Assembly: GCF_001468005.1 (NCBI RefSeq)
Contig: NZ_LNYY01000019.1
Span: 775,110 to 839,109 of the forward strand
Source of the DNA: Legionella steelei
GTDB taxonomy: Bacteria > Pseudomonadota > Gammaproteobacteria > Legionellales > Legionellaceae
Reading direction: 5' to 3'
DNA: 64,000 bases
The position numbers were made by a program, and so were the translations under genes. The notes below the pieces were generated by a model. It worked only from the letters and a program-made list of their open reading frames with translations. It was not told where the DNA came from and did not search any database. Positions 47,815-57,322 of the stretch are shown here, in pieces (position 1 is the first letter of the stretch; every line of letters begins with the position of its first letter).

Positions 47815-48102
47815 CATTCGGATATTACTAAAAATTCTAAATAATTCACTCCAAACATCATGGAAACTCTCTTATCCACTAAGCTATAGATACATTGAAG
47901 AATTAATGGAAGAACGTAGAGCGGATGAATGAAACGTACATCAAAGTTAATGGCAAATAGGTTTTCTTGTATCGTGCTGTAGATAAAGAGGAAAAATCCA
48001 ACCATTGTTGGAATTGAGTTGCATCGAATGCTTAAAAGAGACAGATGGAAAATGCAGAAGACATGCTTGTTTGAAAACAATTTTATGAACTTGCGACATA
48101 AC
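47815..48102 (+). pseudogene. IS6 family transposase remnant
   Basis: Pieces of a DDE transposase can be read across several frames: YPLSYRYIEELMEER, then after an internal deletion a stretch equivalent to WRMDETYIKVNGKW (here MNETYIKVNGK with a stop), LVSCCR/YRAVDKEGK, and IELHRMLKR...MENAEDM...FEQFYELA. This is the IS26/IS240 type. It is followed 39 bases on by an IS6-like terminal repeat. Confidence 0.75.
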
Positions 48103-48140
48103 TACACACTAAATCAGACCTTCCACAACTTCGTATAAAC

Positions 48141-48154
48141 TTTTCGACAGAACC
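48141..48154 (+). repeat. IS6-family terminal repeat, left element's downstream end
   Basis: TTTTCGACAGAACC is the reverse complement of the 14-base sequence at 57180-57193. Read inward it continues AAAAGTTTATACG, like the transposase-downstream end of IS26 (GCAAAGTT). It closes the remnant at 47815-48102. Confidence 0.65.
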
Positions 48155-48215
48155 CGTAAAACCGACAATAGGAATAAACTTTCAATGCGAATTACCCCCT
48201 TAAATAGCCTATGAT

Positions 48216-49190
48216 TTAACCCACCTTCTGAATTAGATAATAAAAATAATATTTTTTACCCCACGCTGTTTCCTTACGAGAATACTTCGCCAAGTAACGC
48301 AGTGTGGGGTTTTTAAATCTAATTTTCCACCAAGGCAGAAAGGTTGCGCCCTTAGAGCCTGCTAGCGCAAGAAGTTCGGTAAGCGGCATCGGATTATTAT
48401 CATCGCCGAATATCCTTTGAGCCCTTTTACAAAGTCCAGCTTCATCTACAATGAGACGTTTGTAAATAGATGCTTGAACCATCCGGGTAATATTTTTCTT
48501 TTTGATGATTTTTAAATGCTTACTTGTCTTAATATATGCTTCTAATTTGTCTGATTGCTGTTTATTTTTAAAATAAATATCGGCATAACAAAAGAATCCG
48601 CCAGGAGCTAGGACGCGCTCCACTTCAGCAAAAAAAAGCTCAATTCTTGGATAAAGATGAGAGCTTTCAAGGTTTGTTATCACATCAAAACTTTCATCTT
48701 TTAACGCTAAGCTTTCCGCATCAGATTGTAGGTAATTTACTTTTTCATTTTTATAAAAATTACTCTTTGCACGTCTTATCAAAGGAGTTATTAAATCAAC
48801 ACCTAAAGCATATTGAGTTTTCAGTAGTTCAGAACCCAATCGTAAGCCGAGCCCATTGCCACAACCAACCTCTAACAATCTCTTATCGAAAAATTCCATT
48901 TTTACTAATGGCCTGATCAGGTTATAAAGGAGTAGTGGTGAGTAAATATCTTGATATGGAGATAAGGTAGAAATATCAACATTTAACGCCATGTATTCCT
49001 TATATATTTTCTTATTCCACAGCCCCCAGTTCATAAAAACATTTTCTTCAATAAAATGAGCAAAACATTCATAGCTCGATTCGACATCCTGTTTCATTAA
49101 TGTAGCTTCTGAGGAATGATAGCATTTTTGTTTTAGTATTTTATTTGTTTTTCTAAGAGCTTGACTGTACGTTTTGATTTCTTCTTTCAT
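48216..49190 (-). CDS. SAM-dependent methyltransferase of the polyketide locus
   Basis: The 324-residue class I methyltransferase has motif I LLEVGCGNGLGLRLG (about 105-119), an acidic motif at ALGVDLI and a post-motif block YLQSDAESLALKDESFDVITN, and VLAPGGFFCYADI as motif III. Such enzymes O- or C-methylate polyketide and lipid products. The start lies one base after the PKS stop (TAAAATG), so it is translationally coupled and very probably tailors the PKS product. No membrane helix is seen. Confidence 0.85.
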   Translation of the reverse strand: MKEEIKTYSQALRKTNKILKQKCYHSSEATLMKQDVESSYECFAHFIEENVFMNWGLWNKKIYKEYMALNVDISTLSPYQDIYSPLLLYNLIRPLVKMEFFDKRLLEVGCGNGLGLRLGSELLKTQYALGVDLITPLIRRAKSNFYKNEKVNYLQSDAESLALKDESFDVITNLESSHLYPRIELFFAEVERVLAPGGFFCYADIYFKNKQQSDKLEAYIKTSKHLKIIKKKNITRMVQASIYKRLIVDEAGLCKRAQRIFGDDNNPMPLTELLALAGSKGATFLPWWKIRFKNPTLRYLAKYSRKETAWGKKYYFYYLIQKVG

Positions 49191-49191
49191 T

Positions 49192-52100
49192 TTAATCCCT
49201 TATTAAATCAGCAATCTTAGCGTCATCATTTTTTACTAATTTTTTAATAACCTTAATTAATTCGCGGGCTATTTGATCGTTACACTGTTCCGTTAGAGGG
49301 CCATTAATAGACACTAGATATTCGCCATCCTGATTCTTGGTGAAGATAATCCATAAGTATTGATTGCCTATAGGACGGTCTAAACTGGCAAAATGACTGG
49401 CATAATTATAATCAAGATCTGCAAACTTCATATGCAGAGGCTCTTTGGTGAAAAAACCCGCAGTAATATTAATACATACTTTCACCGGACTTGGTTTTAG
49501 TAAAGGGATATTCAAGTGAAACATCTTATTGAGCTTTGATTTGATTAAGATATTTTTTCTTCTCGATATGAGCTGAGCTAAGTAGTTCAGATAGTAGTCT
49601 ATTACTATTGAGTTTAGTTTACTTTTTTTAAAATGTTTCGTTAGAGAAGCTTTATTAAATACATATATCAAATACTGAGACAAGGAAAAACCTTTTAGCC
49701 TCTGGTTTTTGATGAGTTGAGAACATTTTTGATAAGGGGCTGTTTTTAACAGTTGCTCTTCAATTGAATGAATAGAGTCAATATAGCTGCCCTCCACATT
49801 TAAGGTAATATTTATCAATTTAGGTTCCGAGAACAGACCCAGGGCTGATTTGTATTGACTTCCTTCTTTACCTTGATGAATTAGTGCAACAGGTATTTTA
49901 TTTTGCTGACTTATCTTGTAACAAACGATTTGGCATGCAGCAATTAATCCAGAGCTGATACTAATATTTTTTTCTTTATGCCAGTCGATAAATTGTTCAA
50001 TCACTTGTGATTCAATAGGATAATGAAACAAATGCTTGGAGCGCTCAAGCCCTGAATCAGGTAAATGGTTTCCTGGACCAAAATTTACGCCTTTAACTCC
50101 TTTATTATAACGCCACCAAAAATCAATTTTATCTTTCAGGTTTTTTACATAATCAATATTACTCTGTCTCACATAGTCAAAAAAAGATGCTTTTTCGGGT
50201 ATCGGGGTGAGTGTTTCTCCACGGGTAAGTGCAGTGTAATATTTCTTAAACTGTGCAAGTACAATATTACACGTATCATCATCAGATATAATGTGAGGAA
50301 TCACGATATGTAATTCATGCAAATCATTATTCAGCTTATACAGATATACTTTAATCAGTGGCTGTCTGTTTAATGGAATAATACTCATTACATTACTATA
50401 GAATTCATCCTCCAACACATCCATCTCATTATCTGAGGAAATGTCTTCGTAGTTTAGCTTAAATTTGCCAGCTTTCTTCACCATTTGGGTCGGCGTATCT
50501 TCGTTAAAGTTTGTCCAGAAAATACTGTTTTGCTTCACAACAAAATCAAATGCTTCGAACAAATATTCTTTGTTGAGTTTTCCATGAAGTTGTATGTGTA
50601 TACCGCAATTCTGAGCATAACCCATTTTATTTGAAACCCAATATACGTATTGATAATCAGATAAAGCCATTTCCTCTAAAACTGGATTTTTCGTGACATG
50701 AACACTGGTTTCTTTTTCAAAAATACTTTGTAATTCATCAGCAAGATTCCTGGCAATTTTATCAATGCTTGGGTGATTAAGAAAATATTCGATGGGGATA
50801 CTAAGCGATGGGCATTGCAATTTATCATGTATTCGGTTTCTAATTTCTAAATACATCAATGAATCCATGCCCATTGAGTACAAATCATCTTTTGCTGCAG
50901 TTTGATCGAGCTCCGGCATCCCCAGAACATCTGCAGTAATTTTACATAAAGCCAAACTCAACATAGCCACACGCTCTTCATGAGCATGCTCTCGAAGAGC
51001 GTTTAAAAATTGCTGATTGGGTTCAGAAACCTCTTTACTCTGGGCATAATTACTGGTTTCTTTTTCAAAAATATTTTGTAATTCTTCGGCAAGATTCCTG
51101 GCAATTTTATCAATGCTTGGGTGATTAAGAAAATATTCGATGGGGATACTAAGCGATGGGCATTGCAACTTATCATGTATTCGGTTTCTAATTTCTAAAT
51201 ACATCAATGAATCCATCCCCATTGAGTACAAATCATCTTTTGCTGCAGTTTGATCCAGCTCCGGCATCCCCATAACATCCGCAGTAATTTTACATAAAGC
51301 CGAACTCAACATAGCCACACGCTCTTCATGAGCATGCTCTCGAAGAGCGTTTAAAAAGTGTTGAGCTGGTGCAGGAGCCTCCCTGCTCTGAGCGAAAAAC
51401 TCCATTTGTTTCGGTGCGTTTTTGAAATAAATATCTCTATCAATAGGGCATACTGAAATTTGCGTCACCTGATGTGTCAATAAAACATCAAGAATATCCA
51501 CACTGTCTTTATCTAAAGGAATTAAACCTTGTTGTTTCATTGCTTGCGTAAGATTTGCTGCCATCCCCACCGTATGAAAAGGACCCCAGTTAATCGCAAT
51601 TGCGGGTAAACCCAACTGATGTCGTAAATGCGCTAGCCCATCTAAAAATCCATTAGCAGCAACATAGTTTGACTGCCCTTTTGATCCTAGCACCGACGAT
51701 ATAGAAGAAAATAAAACAAACACGTCCAACTGAATATTTTTAGTTAATTGATGCAGAATCTGGGCGCTTTCCATTTTCGCATGTAACACAGTTTGAATAT
51801 CTTCATCGCGTAAATTGACAATCAAGCCATCTTTAATGACGCCTGCGAGATGAAACACGCCTCTTAGAGGTTTGGAGTCTTGCTCAGCATGCTCAAATAT
51901 CTGCTTCATTTGCTGATAATTACTTGCATCAGCAGCATAATGCCTAATGTAGACTTGTTTTTTTCTTGCCCTTGAAATCAAGTCCTTTGTATCCATTGAA
52001 CATTCAGAGCGACTAGTAATAATAATATGTCTAGCACCTCTAAGAATAAGATATTCAATTAATGCCTTTCCTAAACCTCCAGTGCCTCCCGTAATGAGGT

Positions 52101-55100
52101 AACTTGCCTCTCTATCAAATAATGTCTTTTGTTGCTCAGGAGGAGGAGACAATTGTCTTTTTTCTAGCCTGGGGACATAAATTGAATCTCTTACTGCAAA
52201 TTGAGTTTCCAAATTTTTAGCAGAGAATAGATAGTTTAAAAGCTTGTTCAAATTGCCGTTTGAACCTAAGTCAATCGCATAATTTCTACTGAGTCCGAGC
52301 TCATTTCTAAAGCTTTTCCAAAAAGCACTCGCCATGGTATGCTCGGGATTTACTTTTTCATCATTAATGCTATAGGCATTTTCTGTAACTAATATAAAAC
52401 TGCTCGGGCATGATTTAAACATTTTTTGACAGCAATGAAACAACGCCGTAAATTGCCCTTCTTCATAAAAGAAGATTATATTTTTATTTTCTATATTCTC
52501 TAATGTATTCACATCATCTGTACGCTGGTAAACAAGATGGCCAAATACTTGTTTCGCTTTCATTTCATCTTTCGCTATAACCCAAAAATCAGGTATATCT
52601 GATGTGCTTAGCAAGTTTACATTAAGTTTATTCCAGCTTATTTCATAGAGATGATTCAAATTAGATTCATTGCCAGAGATTGGGCTCGCCTGTCCTAAAT
52701 CGATACTTAATAAAGAGTTCCTTTTTTCAAACCAAAATTCTCTCCGGTCAAACGCATAGTTAGGCAGCGTTACTTTTATAAATCGATAACCACAATTTTT
52801 ATAGTATAAATTCCAGTCTACATTGTTGCCTTGCAAATAATCGGCAAGCAGTGACATTAGTACCGCATCGTCGTGTAAATCAAACGGATTATTTTTTCCC
52901 TGCGATGAGGCAAATTGGCCCATATCTAACAATCGCCCCGCCTCAGCAGCGCTTTTAGCAACCACAGCCAACCGATAAGGATGATGTTCTCGGCAAGTGG
53001 CAGCGGTAAAACATACATCACTAAAACTATCTTTTGTTGTTTCTAAATACTGTTGATATCGTTTTGCCAAATGGTCTAATGAGGCTTGGGTTTTTGCCGA
53101 TATAACCAGTAAATTTAATCTGGCTGGTTGAGGTGGACTTTGATCTGCCGTTACAGCAAATTCTTGCAAAATAAGATGGGCATTCGTACCGCTGAAGCCA
53201 AAAGAATTGACCCCTGCGCAGTTGGGTTTTGAACCCATGTTCCAATCCATATTTTGCAGAGCGATATGTGTATCATCTAGTTTTATATTGGGATTTAATT
53301 TCTTAAAATTTAAATTCTTATAAATTTTCTTCTTTTGTAGGCTAATGATCGTTTTAATAACACCTGCTATACCAGAGGCACTTTCAAGATGACCTATATT
53401 TGTTTTAACCGCACCGAGATATAATGGGTTATCTTTACTACGCTGGTATCCATAGACGTTATTAATAGAATGAACCTCGGTAGGATCACCTATAGGAGTA
53501 CCTGTTCCATGCGTTTCAACATAGCTGATGTCACTGCTCGATAACTCGGTTTGTTTCAGCGCTTGCAACATCACTTCTTCTTGGCTTTTACCGTTAGGAG
53601 CAGTAAAGCCCATAGATTTTCCATCATTATTAACTGCTGAGGCTTTAATAACCGCTAAAACCCTATCCTTATCGCGAACCGCGTCCGCCAGTCTTTTAAG
53701 AAAAATGACCCCACAACCTTCGGAGCGCACATAACCATCTGCACCTGCGTCAAAGGTTTTACATTGACCATCGGGCGATAATGCCTTAGCGTTGCATAGA
53801 GCTATATTTATCTCTGGCATTAATATGACATTCACGCCACCAGCCAAGGCAAAATCGATTTCTTTATTTTTTAAGGCCTGACACGCATAGTGAATTGCAA
53901 CTAAAGATGAAGAACACGTAGTATTAAAACTTATTGATGGTCCTTTAAAATCAAAAACATATGCCACTCGACCCGGAATATAACTTACTCCATTGCCGGT
54001 AACATAATAAAAATTTAATGTTTCATTTTGGTGTGGGTAATATCCCGTACCAATGGGACCCACGCCAGCAAATACACCAGTTAAACTATCACGCAAAGAA
54101 CTGGGAGTGTAGTTTGCATTTTCCATAGCCAGATAACAACATTCTAAAAAAATTCGATGTTGAGGCTCCATCAATTTCGCTTCACGGGGACTAATACCAA
54201 AAAAATTTGCATCAAAATCTTTAATATTCTCCATTAATCCAAGTTTATTAACGTAGGATTTTCCTGGGACGTCCATATTTGGATTATAGTATTTTGCATT
54301 GTCCCATCGATCGATTGGAATATCCTTAATGCCACTCAGCCCTTCTTCAAGCAAGCGTTCAAATGCAGTAATATCAGGTGCATTAGGCAGTGAGCAGCTC
54401 ATTCCTATAATGGCGATTGCATCGTCTGCCACCTTCTGAGGCGCATTAATTGATGATTGCTCACTACTGTTTCTAGGTTCATGCCAATAGAGTTTTCTAT
54501 CAAAGTAATACGGTGGTAAATCAACTTTATTGTATTGATTATCACGCTCATCTAATCTTATGTTGGCCCCGGATAGATAAAGCTTGAAAATTTGATTGAC
54601 ATCATTTCCCGTTATTTTGATGTCTTCTTTTATAGTGACTCTTTTCAGCTCATAATCTTTAGACTCTATTGTCTTAATTAACTCCATTTTATCTTTTGCA
54701 ATGATGGCGCAGCGAAATTTATAATGGTCTCGGCAATTGAGCAAGGTATAGCACACATCACGCAAACTGCTGGAGGATTCCTTGAAATAGTGTAAGTAGC
54801 TTGCCATCATGTGTTGCAATGAGTATTCACTGTTTGCTGAAATGACAAAGCATAGCGGTTCACCGTTATCCGCAATAGGTTCCTTTGCTGTGAAACTTGG
54901 AGGCTCTTCAATAATGGCGCTCACATTGGTACCCGTAAAACCAAAATTGGATACTTGTGCATACCTCTTTTTATTTTGTTGTTGCGTAAAGGGTATCGCC
55001 TTAACAGGTATCAGTGCGGGTATGCTTTTTGGATCAATTGAGCTGTTTGGTGTTGCGTAATGTAGGTTTGCTGGTATGGTTTCATGCTTGAATGCCTCAA

Positions 55101-56235
55101 TTACTTTAATCAGTGAGGCAATACCCGATGATGAAATTGTATGACCCAAATTACTTTTTAATGCACCGATAATTAGCGGTTTGTCATTGTCATGCTGGCC
55201 TTGGTGTATGTGTTGAATCGCATTAAACTCAACCGAATCACCAACAACAGTACCTGTTCCGTGTGTTTCAATATAATCAATGTCGCTTGCTGCTAAATGA
55301 GCTTGCTTTAACACGGATTGATGCATCGCAATCTGCGCCTCTATATTCGGGGCAGCCATGCCCATTCCACCACCATCCTGATTCATGACAATGCTTTTGA
55401 TCACCGCATGGATCTGGTTATTGTCTTTAATCGCATCACGTAACCGTTTAACTACCACTACGCCACAGCCTTCGCTACGTGCATAGCCATCGGCTTTAGC
55501 ATCAAAACTACTGCATTGGCCAAGAGCTGATAGCATATTGGCCTTGGTTACGCCGATAAAAATTTCAGGACAAAGACTAAGATGGACTCCGCCAACAATT
55601 GCCATATCGCATTGCTGATTTCTTAATGCCGTGGTTGCCAGATAAAGTGCTGATAAAGAGGAAGAGCATGCTGTATCCACCGTGATGCATGGTCCCTTTA
55701 AATTTAAAAAATAAGAAAGCCTGCCTGCTGCAGCACTGTCAGCAGAACCAATATAGGTATATGCATTAAATTTAATATTGTCTTTATAATTCAGCTGGTT
55801 GTAGTCGTTAGTAGAGATGCCACAGTACACCGCAGTATTTGAATTCTTTAATGAATCAAGGGGGATATTGGCATGGTTTAATGCGCGAATGGATACTTCT
55901 AAAAACAGGCGGTGTTGTGGATCAATTTGTTTTGCTTCAATGGGAGCTATTTCAAAAAAAGCAGCATCGAATAACTGAGGATCATTTAAAAACCCTCCTT
56001 TACGACTCACTATTTTATCGTCTTTCTGCCTATCAGCATCATAATACTTGTCAATATCCCAGCGATTTGCAGGCACTTCTTTGATTGAAGTCTGTTCTTT
56101 AATTAACATCTCATAAAATGCATCAACATCTTCGATATCCGCATTAACTCCGGGAAACTGACAATTTATTCCCACAATAGCGATCGGCTCATGCATTATA
56201 TCGGAAAGATTATCTTCCGAGTTGTTCTTTATCAA
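49192..56235 (-). CDS. AT-less modular polyketide synthase, KS-KS-KR-ACP-ACP-condensation-like
   Basis: A 2347-residue megasynthase. KS1 (about 15-445) has Cys190 (DTACSSSL), His325 (ETHGTGT) and His365 (NLGHTISS). KS2 (about 605-1030) has Cys774 (NTTCSSSL), His909 and His949, so both can condense. Each KS is followed by a short docking-type linker, not an acyltransferase. KR (about 1185-1600) has ITGGTGGLGK and Tyr1524/Asn1528 (QSNYVAANGF). Two near-identical ACPs carry Ser1676 and Ser1792 (GMDSLMYL). The C-terminal 490 residues look like a condensation domain with a degenerate motif PHIISDD in place of HHxxxDG. There is no AT, DH, ER or thioesterase. I use the TTG start at 56235 (GGGGGAT 9 bases upstream); the ATG at 56196 lacks a site. 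Malonyl loading must come in trans. Confidence 0.9.
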   Translation of the reverse strand: MIKNNSEDNLSDIMHEPIAIVGINCQFPGVNADIEDVDAFYEMLIKEQTSIKEVPANRWDIDKYYDADRQKDDKIVSRKGGFLNDPQLFDAAFFEIAPIEAKQIDPQHRLFLEVSIRALNHANIPLDSLKNSNTAVYCGISTNDYNQLNYKDNIKFNAYTYIGSADSAAAGRLSYFLNLKGPCITVDTACSSSLSALYLATTALRNQQCDMAIVGGVHLSLCPEIFIGVTKANMLSALGQCSSFDAKADGYARSEGCGVVVVKRLRDAIKDNNQIHAVIKSIVMNQDGGGMGMAAPNIEAQIAMHQSVLKQAHLAASDIDYIETHGTGTVVGDSVEFNAIQHIHQGQHDNDKPLIIGALKSNLGHTISSSGIASLIKVIEAFKHETIPANLHYATPNSSIDPKSIPALIPVKAIPFTQQQNKKRYAQVSNFGFTGTNVSAIIEEPPSFTAKEPIADNGEPLCFVISANSEYSLQHMMASYLHYFKESSSSLRDVCYTLLNCRDHYKFRCAIIAKDKMELIKTIESKDYELKRVTIKEDIKITGNDVNQIFKLYLSGANIRLDERDNQYNKVDLPPYYFDRKLYWHEPRNSSEQSSINAPQKVADDAIAIIGMSCSLPNAPDITAFERLLEEGLSGIKDIPIDRWDNAKYYNPNMDVPGKSYVNKLGLMENIKDFDANFFGISPREAKLMEPQHRIFLECCYLAMENANYTPSSLRDSLTGVFAGVGPIGTGYYPHQNETLNFYYVTGNGVSYIPGRVAYVFDFKGPSISFNTTCSSSLVAIHYACQALKNKEIDFALAGGVNVILMPEINIALCNAKALSPDGQCKTFDAGADGYVRSEGCGVIFLKRLADAVRDKDRVLAVIKASAVNNDGKSMGFTAPNGKSQEEVMLQALKQTELSSSDISYVETHGTGTPIGDPTEVHSINNVYGYQRSKDNPLYLGAVKTNIGHLESASGIAGVIKTIISLQKKKIYKNLNFKKLNPNIKLDDTHIALQNMDWNMGSKPNCAGVNSFGFSGTNAHLILQEFAVTADQSPPQPARLNLLVISAKTQASLDHLAKRYQQYLETTKDSFSDVCFTAATCREHHPYRLAVVAKSAAEAGRLLDMGQFASSQGKNNPFDLHDDAVLMSLLADYLQGNNVDWNLYYKNCGYRFIKVTLPNYAFDRREFWFEKRNSLLSIDLGQASPISGNESNLNHLYEISWNKLNVNLLSTSDIPDFWVIAKDEMKAKQVFGHLVYQRTDDVNTLENIENKNIIFFYEEGQFTALFHCCQKMFKSCPSSFILVTENAYSINDEKVNPEHTMASAFWKSFRNELGLSRNYAIDLGSNGNLNKLLNYLFSAKNLETQFAVRDSIYVPRLEKRQLSPPPEQQKTLFDREASYLITGGTGGLGKALIEYLILRGARHIIITSRSECSMDTKDLISRARKKQVYIRHYAADASNYQQMKQIFEHAEQDSKPLRGVFHLAGVIKDGLIVNLRDEDIQTVLHAKMESAQILHQLTKNIQLDVFVLFSSISSVLGSKGQSNYVAANGFLDGLAHLRHQLGLPAIAINWGPFHTVGMAANLTQAMKQQGLIPLDKDSVDILDVLLTHQVTQISVCPIDRDIYFKNAPKQMEFFAQSREAPAPAQHFLNALREHAHEERVAMLSSALCKITADVMGMPELDQTAAKDDLYSMGMDSLMYLEIRNRIHDKLQCPSLSIPIEYFLNHPSIDKIARNLAEELQNIFEKETSNYAQSKEVSEPNQQFLNALREHAHEERVAMLSLALCKITADVLGMPELDQTAAKDDLYSMGMDSLMYLEIRNRIHDKLQCPSLSIPIEYFLNHPSIDKIARNLADELQSIFEKETSVHVTKNPVLEEMALSDYQYVYWVSNKMGYAQNCGIHIQLHGKLNKEYLFEAFDFVVKQNSIFWTNFNEDTPTQMVKKAGKFKLNYEDISSDNEMDVLEDEFYSNVMSIIPLNRQPLIKVYLYKLNNDLHELHIVIPHIISDDDTCNIVLAQFKKYYTALTRGETLTPIPEKASFFDYVRQSNIDYVKNLKDKIDFWWRYNKGVKGVNFGPGNHLPDSGLERSKHLFHYPIESQVIEQFIDWHKEKNISISSGLIAACQIVCYKISQQNKIPVALIHQGKEGSQYKSALGLFSEPKLINITLNVEGSYIDSIHSIEEQLLKTAPYQKCSQLIKNQRLKGFSLSQYLIYVFNKASLTKHFKKSKLNSIVIDYYLNYLAQLISRRKNILIKSKLNKMFHLNIPLLKPSPVKVCINITAGFFTKEPLHMKFADLDYNYASHFASLDRPIGNQYLWIIFTKNQDGEYLVSINGPLTEQCNDQIARELIKVIKKLVKNDDAKIADLIRD
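50704..51358 (-). repeat. tandem 348-bp duplication of the ACP-coding segment
   Basis: Bases 50704-51010 and 51052-51358 match at about 95 percent or better by eye with a period of exactly 348 bases (116 codons). Each encodes the linker plus ACP (HAHEERVAML through LEIRNRIHDKLQCP). High nucleotide identity, including third codon positions, shows that the duplication is recent or kept uniform by conversion. Confidence 0.9.
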
Positions 56236-56296
56236 TTTAGAAATCCCCCATAAACTACACTATTCAGTATAGCTTTTTTCTTCGTTTTCGTCGCGT

Positions 56297-56461
56297 TCAT
56301 CGTGTTCGGAGATGCATTTCCATATAATCTCGCACCTCACTGAATGTGCTTGAGTTGCCGACTCGGAATGAGTTACCCATCATCCCAACCTTTATCTTTA
56401 TAACATGTTCAGGCTTTTTAGGAATAAACTCTGGAATATCATCAGGAAACACAATGAACAC
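56297..56461 (-). CDS. short ORF upstream of the PKS gene, possibly a remnant
   Basis: Read on the minus strand, 54 codons from a GTG at 56461 (or 28 from an ATG after AAAGG) give FPDDIPEFIPKKPEHVIKIK and GNSFRVGNSSTFSEVRDYME, ending 61 bases before the PKS start. The composition looks coding. There is an in-frame TAA above the GTG. It may be a leader peptide, a small protein of the operon or a gene end; no family recognised. Confidence 0.3.
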   Translation of the reverse strand: MFIVFPDDIPEFIPKKPEHVIKIKVGMMGNSFRVGNSSTFSEVRDYMEMHLRTR

Positions 56462-56598
56462 GATACAATGCAGCCAAATGCTCGCTCTGATTTATTCCCC
56501 GAAAAGTTCACAGGGCGAACAAATAATTTCTATTGATTATTATTTTAAAATCAAGTACTTATTGCACGTCACAGACACTAACTTTTAAGGAGAGCAAC

Positions 56599-56985
56599 AT
56601 GTTTGGTTTTTTTCATCCAAAAACACAAGCAAAAATCTATATGACAACTTCAATAACGTTTTTTATATGTGCTGGTTTATTAGACGCTGTTCTCAGTTCT
56701 GGATTGCGTAATGATGATGGCGATATACCTTCCGGATTAAATAATGAGGCCGATAGATGCGAAGCACTTATTGATCAAGCTTATCTTCATGAGCATAAAA
56801 TTAAAGCTACCTGCATAAGTTTAGTAGGAAATTTGCTATCCAGTTGGGCCTGTATGGAGCCTCATTCAAGAAGTGAAATCGCAAGAGACATAAGCAGGCA
56901 CGGAACCTGTCGGGACTATATTGAGAATAAATATCCGCCGGAGCCTCCAGAATGGCAACCAACCCAAAGTTGGGGTCTCCGATAA
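56599..56985 (+). CDS. small membrane-anchored or exported hypothetical protein
   Basis: This 128-residue protein starts at the ATG at 56599, preceded by AAGGAGAG; the frame's earlier ATG at 56533 has no site. A hydrophobic segment (about 14-32, MTTSITFFICAGLLDAVL) may be a signal anchor. The rest has several cysteines (RCEALI, ATCISL, WACMEP, GTCRDY), suggesting disulfides outside the cytoplasm, and a Pro-rich end (YPPEPPEWQP). It is the only plus-strand gene inside the IS6-bounded segment. Family unknown. Confidence 0.6.
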   Translation: MFGFFHPKTQAKIYMTTSITFFICAGLLDAVLSSGLRNDDGDIPSGLNNEADRCEALIDQAYLHEHKIKATCISLVGNLLSSWACMEPHSRSEIARDISRHGTCRDYIENKYPPEPPEWQPTQSWGLR

Positions 56986-57179
56986 TTATGAACCACTACA
57001 TCTGAGTGAGAATCAATAATGAAGTTTGGTTGAATTACAGCAAGCCTAGGTCGGGCTCTGAGGGATCGACCTACATTTGCTAATGAGCATTTTATTTTTG
57101 CGGCACAATAAACTACTGGGCCAATTTAATGACCTCTTTTAACCCATAAGATTAAATGATAAAAGGTGGTGGTTTTTCT

Positions 57180-57193
57180 GGTTCTGTCGAAAA
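57180..57193 (+). repeat. IS6-family terminal repeat, right element's upstream end
   Basis: GGTTCTGTCGAAAA, inverse of 48141-48154. It continues TAGAAAATAC, like the transposase-upstream end of IS26 (GCAAATAGT). No transposase is left to its right before the next gene, so the element is decayed or cut. Confidence 0.55.
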
Positions 57194-57322
57194 TAGAAAA
57201 TACAGATTATGCCATCGACTAAGATACAAAAAGCATAACTGATGAGATTAGGAAATCCAGAGTTATATCATGTAATGGGAAGGAAGCTCTTATTTTCTAA
57301 CAGTCTAGTTAGCAAACGTATG

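Noticed and set aside
47814-48080. 88-residue minus-strand frame over the IS6 remnant
   Set aside because: It is the antisense of decayed transposase sequence on the plus strand.
56346-56588. 80-residue plus-strand frame upstream of the small exported protein
   Set aside because: It lacks a ribosome site and lies opposite a minus-strand frame with better coding character.
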